64,000 bases of DNA, taken from the NCBI RefSeq assembly GCF_963422355.1, contig NC_085093.1:5229018-5293017 (forward strand). Reading direction: 5' to 3'. The position numbers and the translations under genes were made by a program. Of the stretch, positions 46,609-56,775 are shown in pieces. Under the pieces are notes generated by a model. The model had not been told where the DNA came from, searched no databases, and saw only the letters and a program-made list of their open reading frames with translations. The DNA comes from Corticium candelabrum. Taxonomy: Eukaryota; Porifera; Homoscleromorpha; Homosclerophorida; Plakinidae. Every line of letters starts with the position of its first letter. The first letter of the stretch is position 1.

Positions 46609-49215
46609 CCTGTTACCATGCAGCAAAAAATAACACATCAGCTATATCACGTCCTTTGATTACTATTATTATGGATGCACAAGGAAGCAAAAGCAGCTGA
46701 TTCCTAGCTGAGCTACAAAAACCAAAGAAGCAAACTCTAATACAACGTGTATACCTTGCTTGAATTCCCAGAAAGCTCATCTGTACTAACTTCAGCAGCA
46801 TTGTTTTTGCCAGATGCGACTGAATCACTACTATTCTGTGTTGATAACTGAGACACTCCAATCTCACCATGCTGAGCATTACAATCTGTACAGACATAAA
46901 TACAAGTTTGATATAAGACAGACACAGTGGTACAAACAATGCTTGTAACTACAATAGCAAACACTAGTATACTTCTCACCAAGTCCAGATGATACAGACC
47001 GTGCATCTTGGTTGCCAGAGGGTTGAACACTACGTGATTGAGTTAGATAGTCATCGTCTGCTTTGCCATTTTGTGAAACTGACCGTAGAGCTTGAACATT
47101 TGGTTTCTTGTTCTGGGTGTTTGACTCAACTTCTGAATGCTCCTTTGCTGTATCAGCGTGTGAAGACGGTGGTGTGCCCAACGGTCGTTTTGATCCTTTC
47201 TTTAGAATCGATGGAGGAAACATGCCCTCCTTGTTATTAAGAAGGCCCTTCCCTCGAATTTCGTTTGATTGATCCAAAACTATTATGATTTCATCTTTCT
47301 TGATAGTCAGGTCACCATCACTAAAAGAGAAACTTCAAACAAGACTCCAGAAAGAGCACACACCACCTTACGGTTCTCCATCATAAGCATTCAGTGCTTG
47401 ATAATCTGGCATGCTAGGACCAAGATCGTCAGTATCAGTATCTTCATGGGATTCTAGTAAACATTAAAAACAGGTAATAAAAACTAGACTTACTACAAAC
47501 AATTTAACACTGTTACCATCTTTCAACTTTGCACTTTCTTGCAAAAACTTATCAATCTCCTCTTGCTTCGTAAAGCCTGCTTTCTGTAGCAATTGTTCAG
47601 TGACAGCCGCAGCTGAAGAAAGATCTGTTACGCCAAGTTTACCAAGAGTACTATAAAAGTGGTAAAAGCCAATATGCTTCAGCCAAACAACCAAATCTTT
47701 ACTTTCCCAGTGACAAAAAGAACTGTCTATTGAACCTAAAGCCACAACGTTTTCAGCCTCCCCAGTTGTGGTTTCAATGAAAAATAATTGCTGTGAATTA
47801 TCAGCAGGTGGTTCATGTTGATCACAACTTGCTTCCAAAGATGATGGGTCTACTGTTAGAGACGGTTGGAGTTTGTGTTTAGAGATTGTCAAGTCAGACG
47901 TGGCTGCCTCATCATCTGCACTAGCAGCGACTGCCAATTGTTGAGAATCACGCACTGAAGGTTTCTGTTTGCCTTCAAACACACAAGATGGAAACCAACC
48001 TTCCTTCTGATTTACCGTACCTGTCCATCTATGCTCGTTTGACATGTCAGTCACTAGGACTTTGTCACCTCTCTCAATTGACAATTCGGAATCCCTAGAC
48101 AATAGATAATATTGACACTCAGAACAAAACGGAAGCAAAATTTGTATATGAAAATGATTAAGTATCTTTACTCTTTTTGATAATAGCTATGTTCAGGTGT
48201 ATATAGTTGACCCCTTGAATGTGATGCACCTGTAGAACCTTAGCAAGTGTCATGACTTAAAGTAATGTCTACAACTAATACACAGCAATATGATTACCCG
48301 ATTTCAACATACTGCTTGCCACAAGTAGTCTGTTTATGTTATCCTTTTTGATCCCTGCTCTTTCTAGTTCATTCCTGCTCACATGTGAAAGAGCTTTCAG
48401 ATCTTGTATCCCTGCTTCAGTGAGCAATTTGTAGCAGTCAGACAGCTGAACCTCTTTTAGCCACTGTTGCAACCTCGTCTGCTCCCTGTAAAAAACAAAC
48501 AAATGAAACAAAGGTAAAACACTTTCTCATCCATCATACCCTGTTGCTGTGAGATGAACAGCAAGGTCACTGATATTTCCAGTTTTGTGACTTGAAGCAG
48601 AGCTAACCTCCATGGCTACACCAACCTTTTCCTCTGCAAGCTTGGGCAACATTGGTTCCTCTGTAGCACCTGATGCAGTTGTCACTTGATCTGGATTGTT
48701 CCATCCCTCTGCATGCTCAAGCAACTTTGGTTCCTCTGTAGCATGTGATGCAGTAGTTCCTTGACCTCGATTGTCCTTTCCCTCCGCGAGCTCGAACAAC
48801 GTTAGTGCCTCTGCAGCACGTGATGCAGTTGTTGATTGATCAGCAATAACCGACTCAAATGTTTCCTTTGCAGTTGCCTCATCTGAAAGTGGGTGAAGAC
48901 TGCTGGCTGAAGCATTTGGTATTTCATTAAGAATGCTACATGGAAAGAAGACTTCCTTTTCATGTACAACTCCTTTCAATCTGTCCTTGTCACTTCTATC
49001 CAACACCACCACTAGGTCCCCTGCCTTATTTGTTACTTCACTGACACTAAAATGACATTTAGCAAGACATGCATTCACTAGCTGTCACGTCTTCAAATAG
49101 TTAGGTAGTCAAGTTTGACATACTCTGTCGCTTGGTAATCACAGTTGGCAGTAAGAATCGACGTGGGCACATACTGACCGCCTTCAGGTTTTACATCGAC
49201 TCTTTCTACGTCCAT
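24891..49215 (-). CDS. RNF213-like: RNF213/mysterin-like giant AAA-RING E3 ligase with SH3/SAM head (full locus)
   Basis: A single minus-strand exon series runs from a possible ATG at 49213-49215 to a TAA at 24891-24893. The core is diagnostic of RNF213: tandem AAA modules (GETGCGKT and [14 protein letters not shown] with [11 protein letters not shown]), a C3HC4 RING, an RZ finger and the conserved C-terminal blocks [12 protein letters not shown] and YELEDPPGS. Vertebrate RNF213 is a cytosolic ubiquitin ligase that coats lipid droplets and intracellular bacteria and ubiquitylates LPS. Here the 5' exons add SH3 and SAM-like domains not known in vertebrate RNF213. Joining head to core rests on phase-consistent splicing across a 3.6-kb intron (46754 to 43112) and on the lack of an ATG in the first core exons. 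One junction in the head (48.1-48.3 kb) is unresolved, so two genes or two isoforms remain possible. It shares a divergent promoter region with kinase B. Confidence 0.7.
29930..31041 (-). CDS. RNF213-like RING region exons
   Basis: The RING finger lies at about 30003-30130: CTIC, then CKHIFCQVC and CPLC, a complete C3HC4 set. The upstream exon (about 30810-31041) starts [13 protein letters not shown] after a TTTTAG acceptor and continues the frame of the giant exon. Short introns separate the pieces. In RNF213 the RING is not the only ubiquitylation module, since the RZ finger and C-terminal shell also take part. Confidence 0.88.
31078..37914 (-). CDS. RNF213-like giant exon: UBA-like, AAA1 and AAA2 modules
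   Basis: One uninterrupted exon of about 6.8 kb (over 2,270 codons), with its acceptor near 37915 and donor ATGAAG|GTGTTT near 31100. Its start contains [20 protein letters not shown], typical of RNF213, then a UBA-like segment (about 37310-37440). AAA1 has Walker [10 protein letters not shown] (about 35244-35273) and Walker B LFFDEAN (about 35047-35077), followed by [12 protein letters not shown]2 has Walker A GKPGSSKS (about 34150-34190) and Walker [14 protein letters not shown] (about 33920-33969). Both Walker A lysines and both acidic Walker B pairs are present. In RNF213 AAA1 and AAA2 drive ATP-dependent oligomerisation and targeting. A single giant exon in a gene whose other exons are small suggests a retro-derived or intron-loss history, also seen as very large exons in vertebrate RNF213. 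Confidence 0.92.
37763..42986 (-). CDS. RNF213-like N-arm exons with carbohydrate-binding-like domain
   Basis: About a dozen small exons with short introns. The 5'-most ones (about 42450-42986) encode [32 protein letters not shown] and PYKYVVV. This pattern fits the starch-binding (CBM20-like) fold reported near the N terminus of RNF213. Later exons are helical and match the stalk-like N-arm only in general character. No ATG is available in the exons at 42986 or 43111, so translation must begin further upstream. One intron carries a small hAT-like MITE at 42190-42394. Confidence 0.75.
42190..42394. mobile_element. Putative 205-bp hAT-like MITE
   Basis: Imperfect terminal inverted repeats begin CAGGGCCAGCCGC on the left and CAAGGCCGGTGGC (complement) on the right. 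The element lies wholly inside an RNF213-like intron. I could not confirm the 8-bp target duplication. Confidence 0.45.
43059..43111 (-). CDS. Linking exon between SH3/SAM head and RNF213-like core
   Basis: A 53-bp exon encoding [18 protein letters not shown], flanked by TTAATAG (acceptor) and GTATTA (donor). It starts in phase 0 and ends in phase 2. It therefore fits both the phase-0 donor of the exon at 46755-46885 and the acceptor of the exon starting at 42986. It has no ATG. Confidence 0.6.
43985..44755. repeat. 21-bp minisatellite with a strand switch
   Basis: About 25 units of a 21-bp repeat of the form GTTGTGAGGGTTAGGGCTAAA, rich in TTAGGG-like steps, run to about 44508. The array then flips to the complementary strand (CTCACAACTCTAACCC type) to about 44755. 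Within the first part a seven-unit block (about 147 bp) is itself duplicated (about 44260-44400 and 44405-44500). Because 21 is a multiple of three, the minus strand reads as a 199-codon frame of [13 protein letters not shown] heptads, which I treat as non-coding. Confidence 0.85.
46383..46606. repeat. (AC)n / (ACGC)n microsatellite
   Basis: ACGC repeats (about 46453-46490) pass into a long AC run ending at 46606, with GCGC interruptions. Confidence 0.95.
46755..49215 (-). CDS. SH3/SAM head exons of the RNF213-like locus (left arm)
   Basis: Exons: 49124-49215, 48540-49046, 48298-48485, 48168-48229 (short), 47517-48094, 47372-47453, 46980-47320 and 46755-46885. SH3-like domains are [14 protein letters not shown]...[22 protein letters not shown]...GWFPSCVF and [15 protein letters not shown]...[11 protein letters not shown]-like domains are [17 protein letters not shown] (48298-48485) and [14 protein letters not shown] (about 47520-47700). 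A 26-residue repeat (three copies, core [18 protein letters not shown]) follows the first SH3. Each SH3 exon starts with a phase-2 junction and Asp. Phases agree from the second SH3 exon onward. The short exon reads into TAA (48168-48170) and I found no standard donor in it, so a short SH3-SAM product is an alternative. The ATG at 49213 lies within the second exon of the right-arm copy, because the first SAM exon here is broken. Confidence 0.65.
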
Positions 49216-49259
49216 GATAGTTTACCTTGAACACATGATTAGTTAGCGGACGTGCGCGT

Positions 49260-49460
49260 CTACGCCACATGATGTCGTCCATCTTACCAAATTTGAACGA
49301 GCTGTAAGTTGTCAAGTGTCTCAACTCTCTTGCCCTCTTCAATCCTCCTTCGTCAGGCGATCAGCAATTCGTCAGATAGCTATGGATATAGCGACTTAGT
49401 TGCAGCACTCCAGCAATGCAGTTTGCTCTAGCCAACTTTCCATACGGTGATTCTGCCAGG
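49260..49460 (-). pseudogene. Degraded first SAM exon of the left-arm head
   Basis: The minus-strand sequence from ATGGAAAGTTGGCTAGAG matches the intact exon METWLEQSVLSECYKPL at 62281-62460 but hits TAA after about 15 codons and has further indels. The next exon has also lost one base (CTATCATGG versus CTATCAATGG), which would put a stop right after the junction. Translation of this arm must therefore start at 49213-49215 or the gene is impaired. Confidence 0.7.
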
Positions 49461-49599
49461 AAAATAACCCGTATAATTAGAAGACGTGATATTTACATAC
49501 ACATGCAAAAGTTGGTATACGTTTGTACATGTTTCTTATATTGATGAAGTTAGATTAAGTTAACTTAATTAATAACAAGAAAACTTAGTTGTAGAATCT

Positions 49600-49830
49600 A
49601 TAGCTTACTGAGAATATTGAGACGTAGCTGGGAGACGTCCACAGAAAGAATCACGTGATGAAACCACACCTCCAATTTCCCGGCATTCTAAAGCTACACA
49701 AACTGCGTTGTTAACTTATAAACATTTACTAAATTTTTTATTATAGGCTATACTAATACATTCGCATCCACGCGGATTGAGGTCTACTCGCATGCAGAAT
49801 TAAAACATACGGGAAATCCTAGCAAGGTTG
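49600..49830. promoter_or_regulatory. Divergent promoter region, left arm
   Basis: The gap between the head gene (minus) and kinase B (plus) is about 400-650 bp. It shares GAATCACRTGA and ACCACRCCTCCAATTT with the corresponding gap in the right arm (about 62050-62100) in inverted orientation. It also carries AAACATACGGG at 49803-49813. Confidence 0.5.
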
Positions 49831-50438
49831 TGCTTTACAAAGCCTACACGAGTCTATACAATGGCTGCAGCAAGTCACCCGACGCTGTTTCAGTCAGATA
49901 ACTTCAGTCTATGACACATATAATGACTGCATTGTTTCAGGCACCTTTGGCTATGCCTAGTGATTTCGCTTGATGATAGATATCTAAATATATGCATGAT
50001 CGAGAGATTCTAGTCAACAAGTTGCCATAGATACTGTCTCTGCGCCTAGGAGACTGAAACCTAGCACTACGTGAGTTTATGCACTGATTATTGCCATTAT
50101 GCGATTGTATTGGAATATGTAGAAAATAGGGATTTGGAGAGCATGTTCCTGTTAGAGGAACGTATGTAATCATCGTGAAATAGGAGAAAGTGGAGCTGCT
50201 GAGTTTGGAAATTGCAAAGGGATGAATTTCTTACGCAGTCTCAATCCTTCAATTATACACAGAGACTTGAAAACAGCCAAAGTTTAATCTGATTGCACTT
50301 TAAGCTAACAATACTCCTGTAAGGTCACGCAGTGGCGGATTCAGGCTGGGTCTATGGGGTCTATAGACACCCTTTAAGCTGAGCATAACTGTTTCAGATT
50401 CGATTTTTCATTACAATACAAAAATACCTGTTCTTTGG

Positions 50439-50588
50439 CATAGGCGTAGGAACTGGGGGGGGAGGGGGGCCGAGGGGACCATGGCCCACCCAATATTTAG
50501 CCTCCAAAGCTGTATCAATGCGGCGATTAGGCCCCCAATTTGGCGTTTGCCCCCCCCCCCCAATCTCACCACACTTCTTACGCCAACG
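50439..50588. mobile_element. Nested 150-bp MITE inside the hAT element
   Basis: Ends GGCGTAGGAAC and (complement) GGCGTAAGAAG face each other, with poly-G on the left and poly-C on the right forming a further inverted repeat. Flanks CTTTGG and GTTTGG suggest a partly decayed duplication. Confidence 0.5.
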
Positions 50589-50845
50589 TTTGGTACTGTG
50601 TTACTGTATGAACTGAGTTACTCAACAGCACATTTAATTAAAGACAGCTAGCTAAGTTTCGAAACTACCAGTTCCACGGTCCAGTTCTTTCGCCGGGTTG
50701 TCGAGATCGTGTTACTTTAGGCTTGTTGTAAGCGCGCAAAATGGACGGTAGATCGAGGCAATAAGATCTGCTCATGCTCAAAGAACTTCATTCGACAATC
50801 CTACGCATCTACTGATTCCGTGAAATCGTCAACAAATACTTCAAA

Positions 50846-53531
50846 ATGAAGAGACATGCTGCTACACCTAGCACTTCATTCTTCCCCAAAAGGAGCAGAG
50901 AAGGTACATGCAGATGACAAATTTGCATCTATACTATATATAATAGAGTTTGACAAAATTCAATGGATTACCATTTACTGACTATTCCCTTTACTACAGA
51001 GTCCGAGGGAGAGTCACACTCAAGTGCAGATATAGGTTCGCCATCACAAAACCGTGTAACAGAAGACCCTTGCGGGGCCCCAGATGGTTCTGGTAAGTAG
51101 ATTATAAATATTATTATCTTAAATTCAAATATTAAGTTACATACACGTAGCTGCAAATAGAATACAAACTATCACAACACCAATTAATTTTAATGTTTGC
51201 AGGTCCAAGTCGAATGTCACCCTGTGCCACCACTCTGTCCCAAGTTGAGTCAAGCACTGCTTTCCCTCCTGACGATATTGGAGCACTGTTGAAAGCAAAC
51301 CAGAAGTTAAATGACTTGGATCCGACACGTAAATACCAATTGCTTACATCTGAGCCAAATCTTGATTCTTCCTATTACCCAAAGACGTACTGTGCTGTTT
51401 CTAAACAATATCGCCACTTTACACCAAGCTCGTTTAAAAATATCCTTGGCTCTATTACAGTCGTGCAGAGGATGGGGCATTCTGCCGAGCCTTTGCAATT
51501 TTTGCTCCTGAGTTACCTGGTGGACATTCTACAGGTCAGTTCGTGACTGCACCTTTTAGAACATGGCGAAAACTATATGACAGGACGCTAGCTCATGGCA
51601 AGCTTGATTACCATCTTGCTTCTCTGGCAAAGATGAGTGCATTCTTGGATTGTTATAGTAACCCATCACAAGCTATTGACACAGTGCTTGTATCCGAGGC
51701 TCGGAAGCGGATGGAGGCTAACAAGAAAGTGATTTCGTCTACGTTAAAAATAGTTTTGCTGTGTGGAAAACAAGGCATAGCGTTTTGTGGTTATCGTGAT
51801 GATTGTTTCAACTGGGAGGATACTGAGTATGAACACTCAAACCCAGGGAATTTCATTGAGCTTGTATGCTTTAGGGCTGAAACTGACAATATTCTCTCTG
51901 AACATCTCAAGAACTCTCTAAGAAATGCTAGATACACACCCAAAACAATTCAAAACGAATTGATTGAAGTGGTTGGCAAGTACATCTGCAACGAAATTAT
52001 AGCAGAGGTAAAGAAGAGCAAATGCTACACTGTCGTTGTTGATGAAGTCACTGATATTTCAAACAAAGAGCAGCTCTCAATTTCCCTTCGCTACGTTTAT
52101 TATGGTACTGTGAAGGAAGTATTCATTGCCTTTGTCTCAGTAGAAAGGATCACAGGAAAGAATATTGCTGCAGCAATTTTAAACTGGATACAGACAGTTG
52201 GATTGTCAACAAGTGATATGCGAGGGCAGTGCTACGATGGAGCCAGTAACATGTCTAGAGCAAGATCAGAGTGTAGTGCTGTTATTCAACAGCAAGCTCC
52301 AAAGGCTGCCTATTTCCACTGTGCTGCTCATCGATTGAATCTTGCTGTAGTGTCTGCATGTAAGATCCAAGCATTCATGAATGTTGAGGCATACATCGGA
52401 GAAATTGCAAGGTTCTTCGCATTCTCTCCCAAAAGGCAACGACTGTTTTATAAGACAATGGATAAATTCCTTCTAGAAGCCAAGGCCCAAAAGCTCAAAG
52501 ACGCCTGTAGAACAAGGTGGGTTCAATGTATTGATTCGTACACAGTCATTCTTGAGTTGTTACCGGCATTTCACACATCTCTGCAAGCTATGGTTTCTCC
52601 AGGACAACACAAAGACTTTGGTACTGATTGGGGCTGGAATGGCAATACAATCACAAAGGCGAATGGCTATCTGTATCAGCTTCAGCCGGCTTCTTTCTTA
52701 GTTTGCTTCAAGATTCTCCTTGAAATCTTGCAATGTCTCAAAGGCCTCACAGTCAAGCTTCAAATGCAAGCGTCAGTACGTTTAATCCTACAGAAAATGA
52801 GAAAGGACTGTGTCCAAGAATTCAATAAAATCTTTGCCGAAAGTGTTAAGTTAGGACAAGATCTCCATGGTGAAGATTTTGAGTTGACCAAACCACGCAT
52901 TTCAAGGCGACAGTCTCATCGAAGCAACATTGAAGCATGCAGTGCAGAGCAGTATTATTGTGTAACCATGTACAATGAGTTCCTATCTCATGTCATAAGG
53001 GAGCTTGACAACAGATTTTCTGGAAACCAGTACTTGGTTCACGGCTTGCTTCATTTGGTTCCAAGTAAGGTTGCTTCTGAATCTCATGATGACTTTCCAG
53101 AAACACTCAGTCAATCTTCTGATTATTTCAAAGACGACTTGCCTCATCACGACATGCTTTCCATTGAGTATCGAATGTGGGTCCGGAAATGGAAGTGTTC
53201 AGATGAAGTTCCAACAAAGCTTGTTGATGCACTCAAATCATGTGATGAGATCCAGTTTCCTAACATATTTGTTTTGTTGAAGTTGACTTTAACGCTTCCA
53301 GTCACCACTTGCGAGTGTGAGAGAAGCTTTAGTCAACTCAAACTGATTAAAACCTGCAGAAGATCTACAATGACAGATGATCGATTAAATGGATTGGCAA
53401 TCATGAAACTAAACAGTGATAGATGTGAAAGAATTCGGAAATCTCCAGAAGCACTAAATCTACTTCTGAACTCATTTGCATCATTACATCCTAAGGGAAT
53501 GAAGATTGCTTTTGTTCTAGCTGATCAATAA
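50846..53531 (+). CDS. hAT transposase, ZMYM/DUF4371 type, one frameshift
   Basis: Exons 50846-50903, 51000-51092 and 51203 onward. The start MKRHAATPSTSFFPKRSRE is a typical nuclear N terminus. A TTF-type zinc finger region (YPWLYYS...GAFCRAF) lies near 51440-51500. The DUF4371/RNase-H-like catalytic region follows (YTVVVDEVTDISNKEQLS, QCYDGASNMS and HCAAHRLNLAV). The C terminus is the hAT dimerisation domain (LTLPVTTCECERSFSQLKLIKT). The reading frame changes once, near the A-run at about 51436, just before YPWLYY, consistent with loss of one base. The rest is open for 662 codons. The element therefore looks recently active but is probably dead now. Confidence 0.88.
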
Positions 53532-55540
53532 TTTCACGTTTTTAACATGTAAAATCATTTAATTCCACTGTGTACATTGTACTAAACATTATGTCTTAAT
53601 TAATGTATATAATATTATATGTATGGCATATATAAATAGCCTTAGCTGCTATAACCCTAGATTGAGATAGCTAGCTTGCTGCTACCAGCTGGTGCAGCTA
53701 GTTCTTGTTTATGCTGGGGAATTATTTGGAATTGGTTTTTACGCCCAAGGGAGACAGCTCCGAAGTTCTTAATTATTAAAGTGACTGAATCCTAACAAAA
53801 GTAGGCAAAGTAGGCGTGGTTAAAATTTTGTTTTATAGATCCTCCTTTCTCAATTTCTGAATCCGCCAATGACGTGAGCATCGATCCACGTGTATCAGTC
53901 TCATGAGTGTAGTGATTATAGACAGTCTGCATAGCACAACGGAACGAGGTTGTAATGTTTTCAGAAGTCTTTTGTTTCTGTGTCTGCATGCAAGTACGAT
54001 ATCTCTTGAACGGCTTGACATATCACAATGACATTTTAGAATAGGAAGATCCTACCATAATCGCAGATGTGTTCAAAATGGCACTTGGGGTCGAGTTACC
54101 CCTGACAGAATCTCGCTGCGAATACGTTGTGAGTCGTCGCAAGTCAGTGAATTAACCCTGATATTATGATTTTAATAAACATTTTGACATGCTTCATATT
54201 TGCTTTTATGTGTTGCCATTTGGAAATTTGAGATCAACTGACACCCCAGGATGCAAGTCAGAAGAGCACGCTTTTCAGTTTGCATGTGGGTTTTGCAATT
54301 CCATTGTAGATGGCTTCTACTTCATAAATGTCTCTGCTGAAATATTACTGACTATAGATTGTCAACAATGAGAGGAATTTCAAGCTGATCAGCAGTGCAA
54401 TCTAGAAGTAGCTCGAGTAATGGGAACCATTGCATTCACTGCCTCAGAAGTATTTCTGGACAAAGAAGAGAAGAATCGAGAAACGAAAATTGATGTTTAT
54501 TCCTAAGTTCTCCATGTTTTACCATGAATTATAGTCATTTAATAAACTGTCATACTCAGGTATTCTATCATTCTGTTGCAACTGAAAGAAATGACGCCTG
54601 TAAATGGTATGTTACTTTTTACTACTTCTAAGCTTGAATGAGAGTATCGATATGTCATTTTCATGTAACTGGAATGAGCAGTGCAGTGATTCGTGCAAAT
54701 GTCCTGTCAAAAAATGATCTAAACTGAGTGACAACAACTGCAGTAAAGACTTTCAACATTTAATTACTGGCTGCTGGAGTGACCAGCCAGACAGCAGGCT
54801 AGGTTTTGGAGGTCAAGAAAGGAACTACATGTATATATAAGCGGATTTGTAGCTATCTTTTGTTGTAATTGTTTTTTCTAGTAGCAATTACAATGTTTGA
54901 AGGGATTATAGGAGAATCATCCATATCATGCAAACAGGGCAACCGTGTTGGCGTATTATATGCAGACAATTCAGTTACAGAAGTAGATTCTGGCAATGTG
55001 ATTGGTAGCACTTCTATTCAACCAGTCTCTGATTCAAATGTATCATCATCAGCTTTGATAGTGATTGACTCTGTTTGATGAATCAAATTTGGGATCAAAC
55101 TACTTCATTGTCACATTCTGTTTCTACGCCTTCCAAAGTGGTGCCAGTTCCAAGTGCTTCCGGGGCATCATTATGAAATACGATACTTGGAATGAGTCCC
55201 AGTCCTACTAGTACAACTATGCCATTTACATCATTCTTGTCATCTGTGACTCAAAACCAAGTTGATATTCCAACAACTGCAGCAGTCAACTTCTACCTTC
55301 TTTAGATGCTCTTTCTTTACACGACAGAAGTGGTCCCATTTTACCTCGTATGTTCTCTTTATGACAGGACAGTTGAATTGCAGCTGAGCTCTCTTGTGAA
55401 ACTATAGGTGTGTCATATGCTGTGTGGATTTTTTGGACCCTTTTCCAGTGAAACCCGTTTTACCGGTCAAAGAAACTGTGGATAGAACAGGTGATATACA
55501 CAATTGCAATAGCTGCTTATTTGGTTTTGGTAGTAATTTT

Positions 55541-55541
<1 letters not shown>

Positions 55542-55617
<76 letters not shown>
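55542..55617. repeat. (GT)n microsatellite
   Basis: GT run of about 75 bp at the left edge of the SINE within pseudogene B. Confidence 0.96.
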
Positions 55618-55621
<4 letters not shown>

Positions 55622-56128
55622 GGGGGCGGTGCGGTAGAACAGATGGTAGAGCGTTGGTGATGACATCCGGGATCTTGTATTCTGTGATGAGGGTTGATGA
55701 TTCGATCCTGGGGAAGGCGACACTGTCGCAGTTTCCTTGAGCAAGAAACTCACCCACAGTTGCTTATCTCGACTCAGGGGTATAAATGAATACCCGGTCA
55801 TTGACTAGCCTCGCTCCAGACGCAGTGTGGATTGCAGCCATGGATGCGCTTCCATCACCACTGATCGTCTGGGGTGGACCAGACCGTTGGCTTGGCAGCA
55901 ACATCATGCAGCAGACGTGTGGGCCTTGGTGTCCAGTCCCAGAGGTGTGCCATTGTCAGTGCCCCGGCCTGGATGACTCTGGCCAAGCTCCAGGTGGATT
56001 GTAGTGCTGGCCCCAAGACTCCACGTAGCGCATGGAGGCCCTGTCTCTAGAGACAGGGCAGCTCTCTCCACAACTGACCTCAAGGCTGATGTTGAAAGAC
56101 GTGGAGGGCTTAACATTTATCCATAACA
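55618..56128 (+). mobile_element. tRNA-derived SINE
   Basis: The 5' part is tRNA-like with an A box TGGTAGAGCGTTGG (55644-55657) and a B box GATTCGATCC (about 55698-55707) at normal spacing for an internal RNA polymerase III promoter. The body contains CCTTGAGCAAGAAACTCACC and GGGTATAAATGAATACCCGG, a type of central segment seen in invertebrate tRNA-SINEs. The tail ends in a (GT)n tract. It is inserted in intron 7 or exon 7 of pseudogene B; the matching intron of kinase C is only 53 bp. Confidence 0.75.
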
Positions 56129-56130
56129 TT

Positions 56131-56260
<130 letters not shown>

Positions 56261-56704
56261 ACAGAAAATTCATAAATTATCTAACCATATAAGCAAGACC
56301 AAACGAAGAGACCATACGCATATATGTGGTCAGCAACATCGATTACATCTTTCAAACTCTTTACAGACTGTTCTACTTGTCAAGTAAAAGCTCTTGAGAA
56401 ACTACTGTGTTCTCAAGGCACAGACACAGGTCAGCTTAATGCCACATTAAATCGGTCTACTAACTGTTCAGCTATTAAACTGTTTGCATTGAGCAGTTTT
56501 AGGCACAGCAGTCAGGAGCTTCATCACAGCAGTTGTTGCAGCTAGACCATCTGCGCTGAGTACACCCACGGTTTAGTCATGTGAGAGGAGCTAGGTCGGG
56601 TATGGAGGAAAAGTTACTTTCAATAAAAAATAATTAAATTCGATTGATAAAGCAAAGTTACGATTTAATATAGAGTATACGGTGTGCTAGACTATGATAA
56701 GTGT

Positions 56705-56705
<1 letters not shown>

Positions 56706-56747
<42 letters not shown>

Positions 56748-56775
56748 GGCAGGCAGGCAGGCAGACAGACAGACA
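56706..56775. repeat. (ACAG)n / (GCAG)n microsatellite
   Basis: ACAG units followed by a short AGGC/GCAG block and ACAG again. Confidence 0.95.

Larger units (their letters stand above)
43112..46754 (-). other. Large intron between head and core (3.6 kb)
   Basis: This interval has no supported exon. It contains the 21-bp minisatellite (43985-44755), GC-rich sequence with possible short inverted repeats (about 45380-45800) and an AC-rich microsatellite (46383-46606). It is some fifty times longer than most introns of the locus, apparently through repeat growth. Confidence 0.55.
50330..53871 (+). mobile_element. hAT transposon (3.54 kb) in kinase B
   Basis: Terminal inverted repeats CAGTGGCGGATTCAG (50330) and CTGAATCCGCCAATG (53857-53871) differ by one base. 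The element sits at the exon 2 donor of pseudogene B: kinase sequence stops at CTCCTGTAAGGT and resumes at GAGCATC. The expected 8-bp target duplication is not intact (TCACG on one side, ACGTGA on the other). It encodes a ZMYM-like hAT transposase. Confidence 0.85.

Noticed and set aside
51430..51445. Programmed -1 frameshift in the hAT transposase
   Set aside because: No slippery heptamer in the right phase; a one-base deletion in the A-run is simpler.
55620..55720. Functional tRNA gene
   Set aside because: A and B boxes are present but the acceptor and anticodon stems do not pair and a SINE body follows directly.
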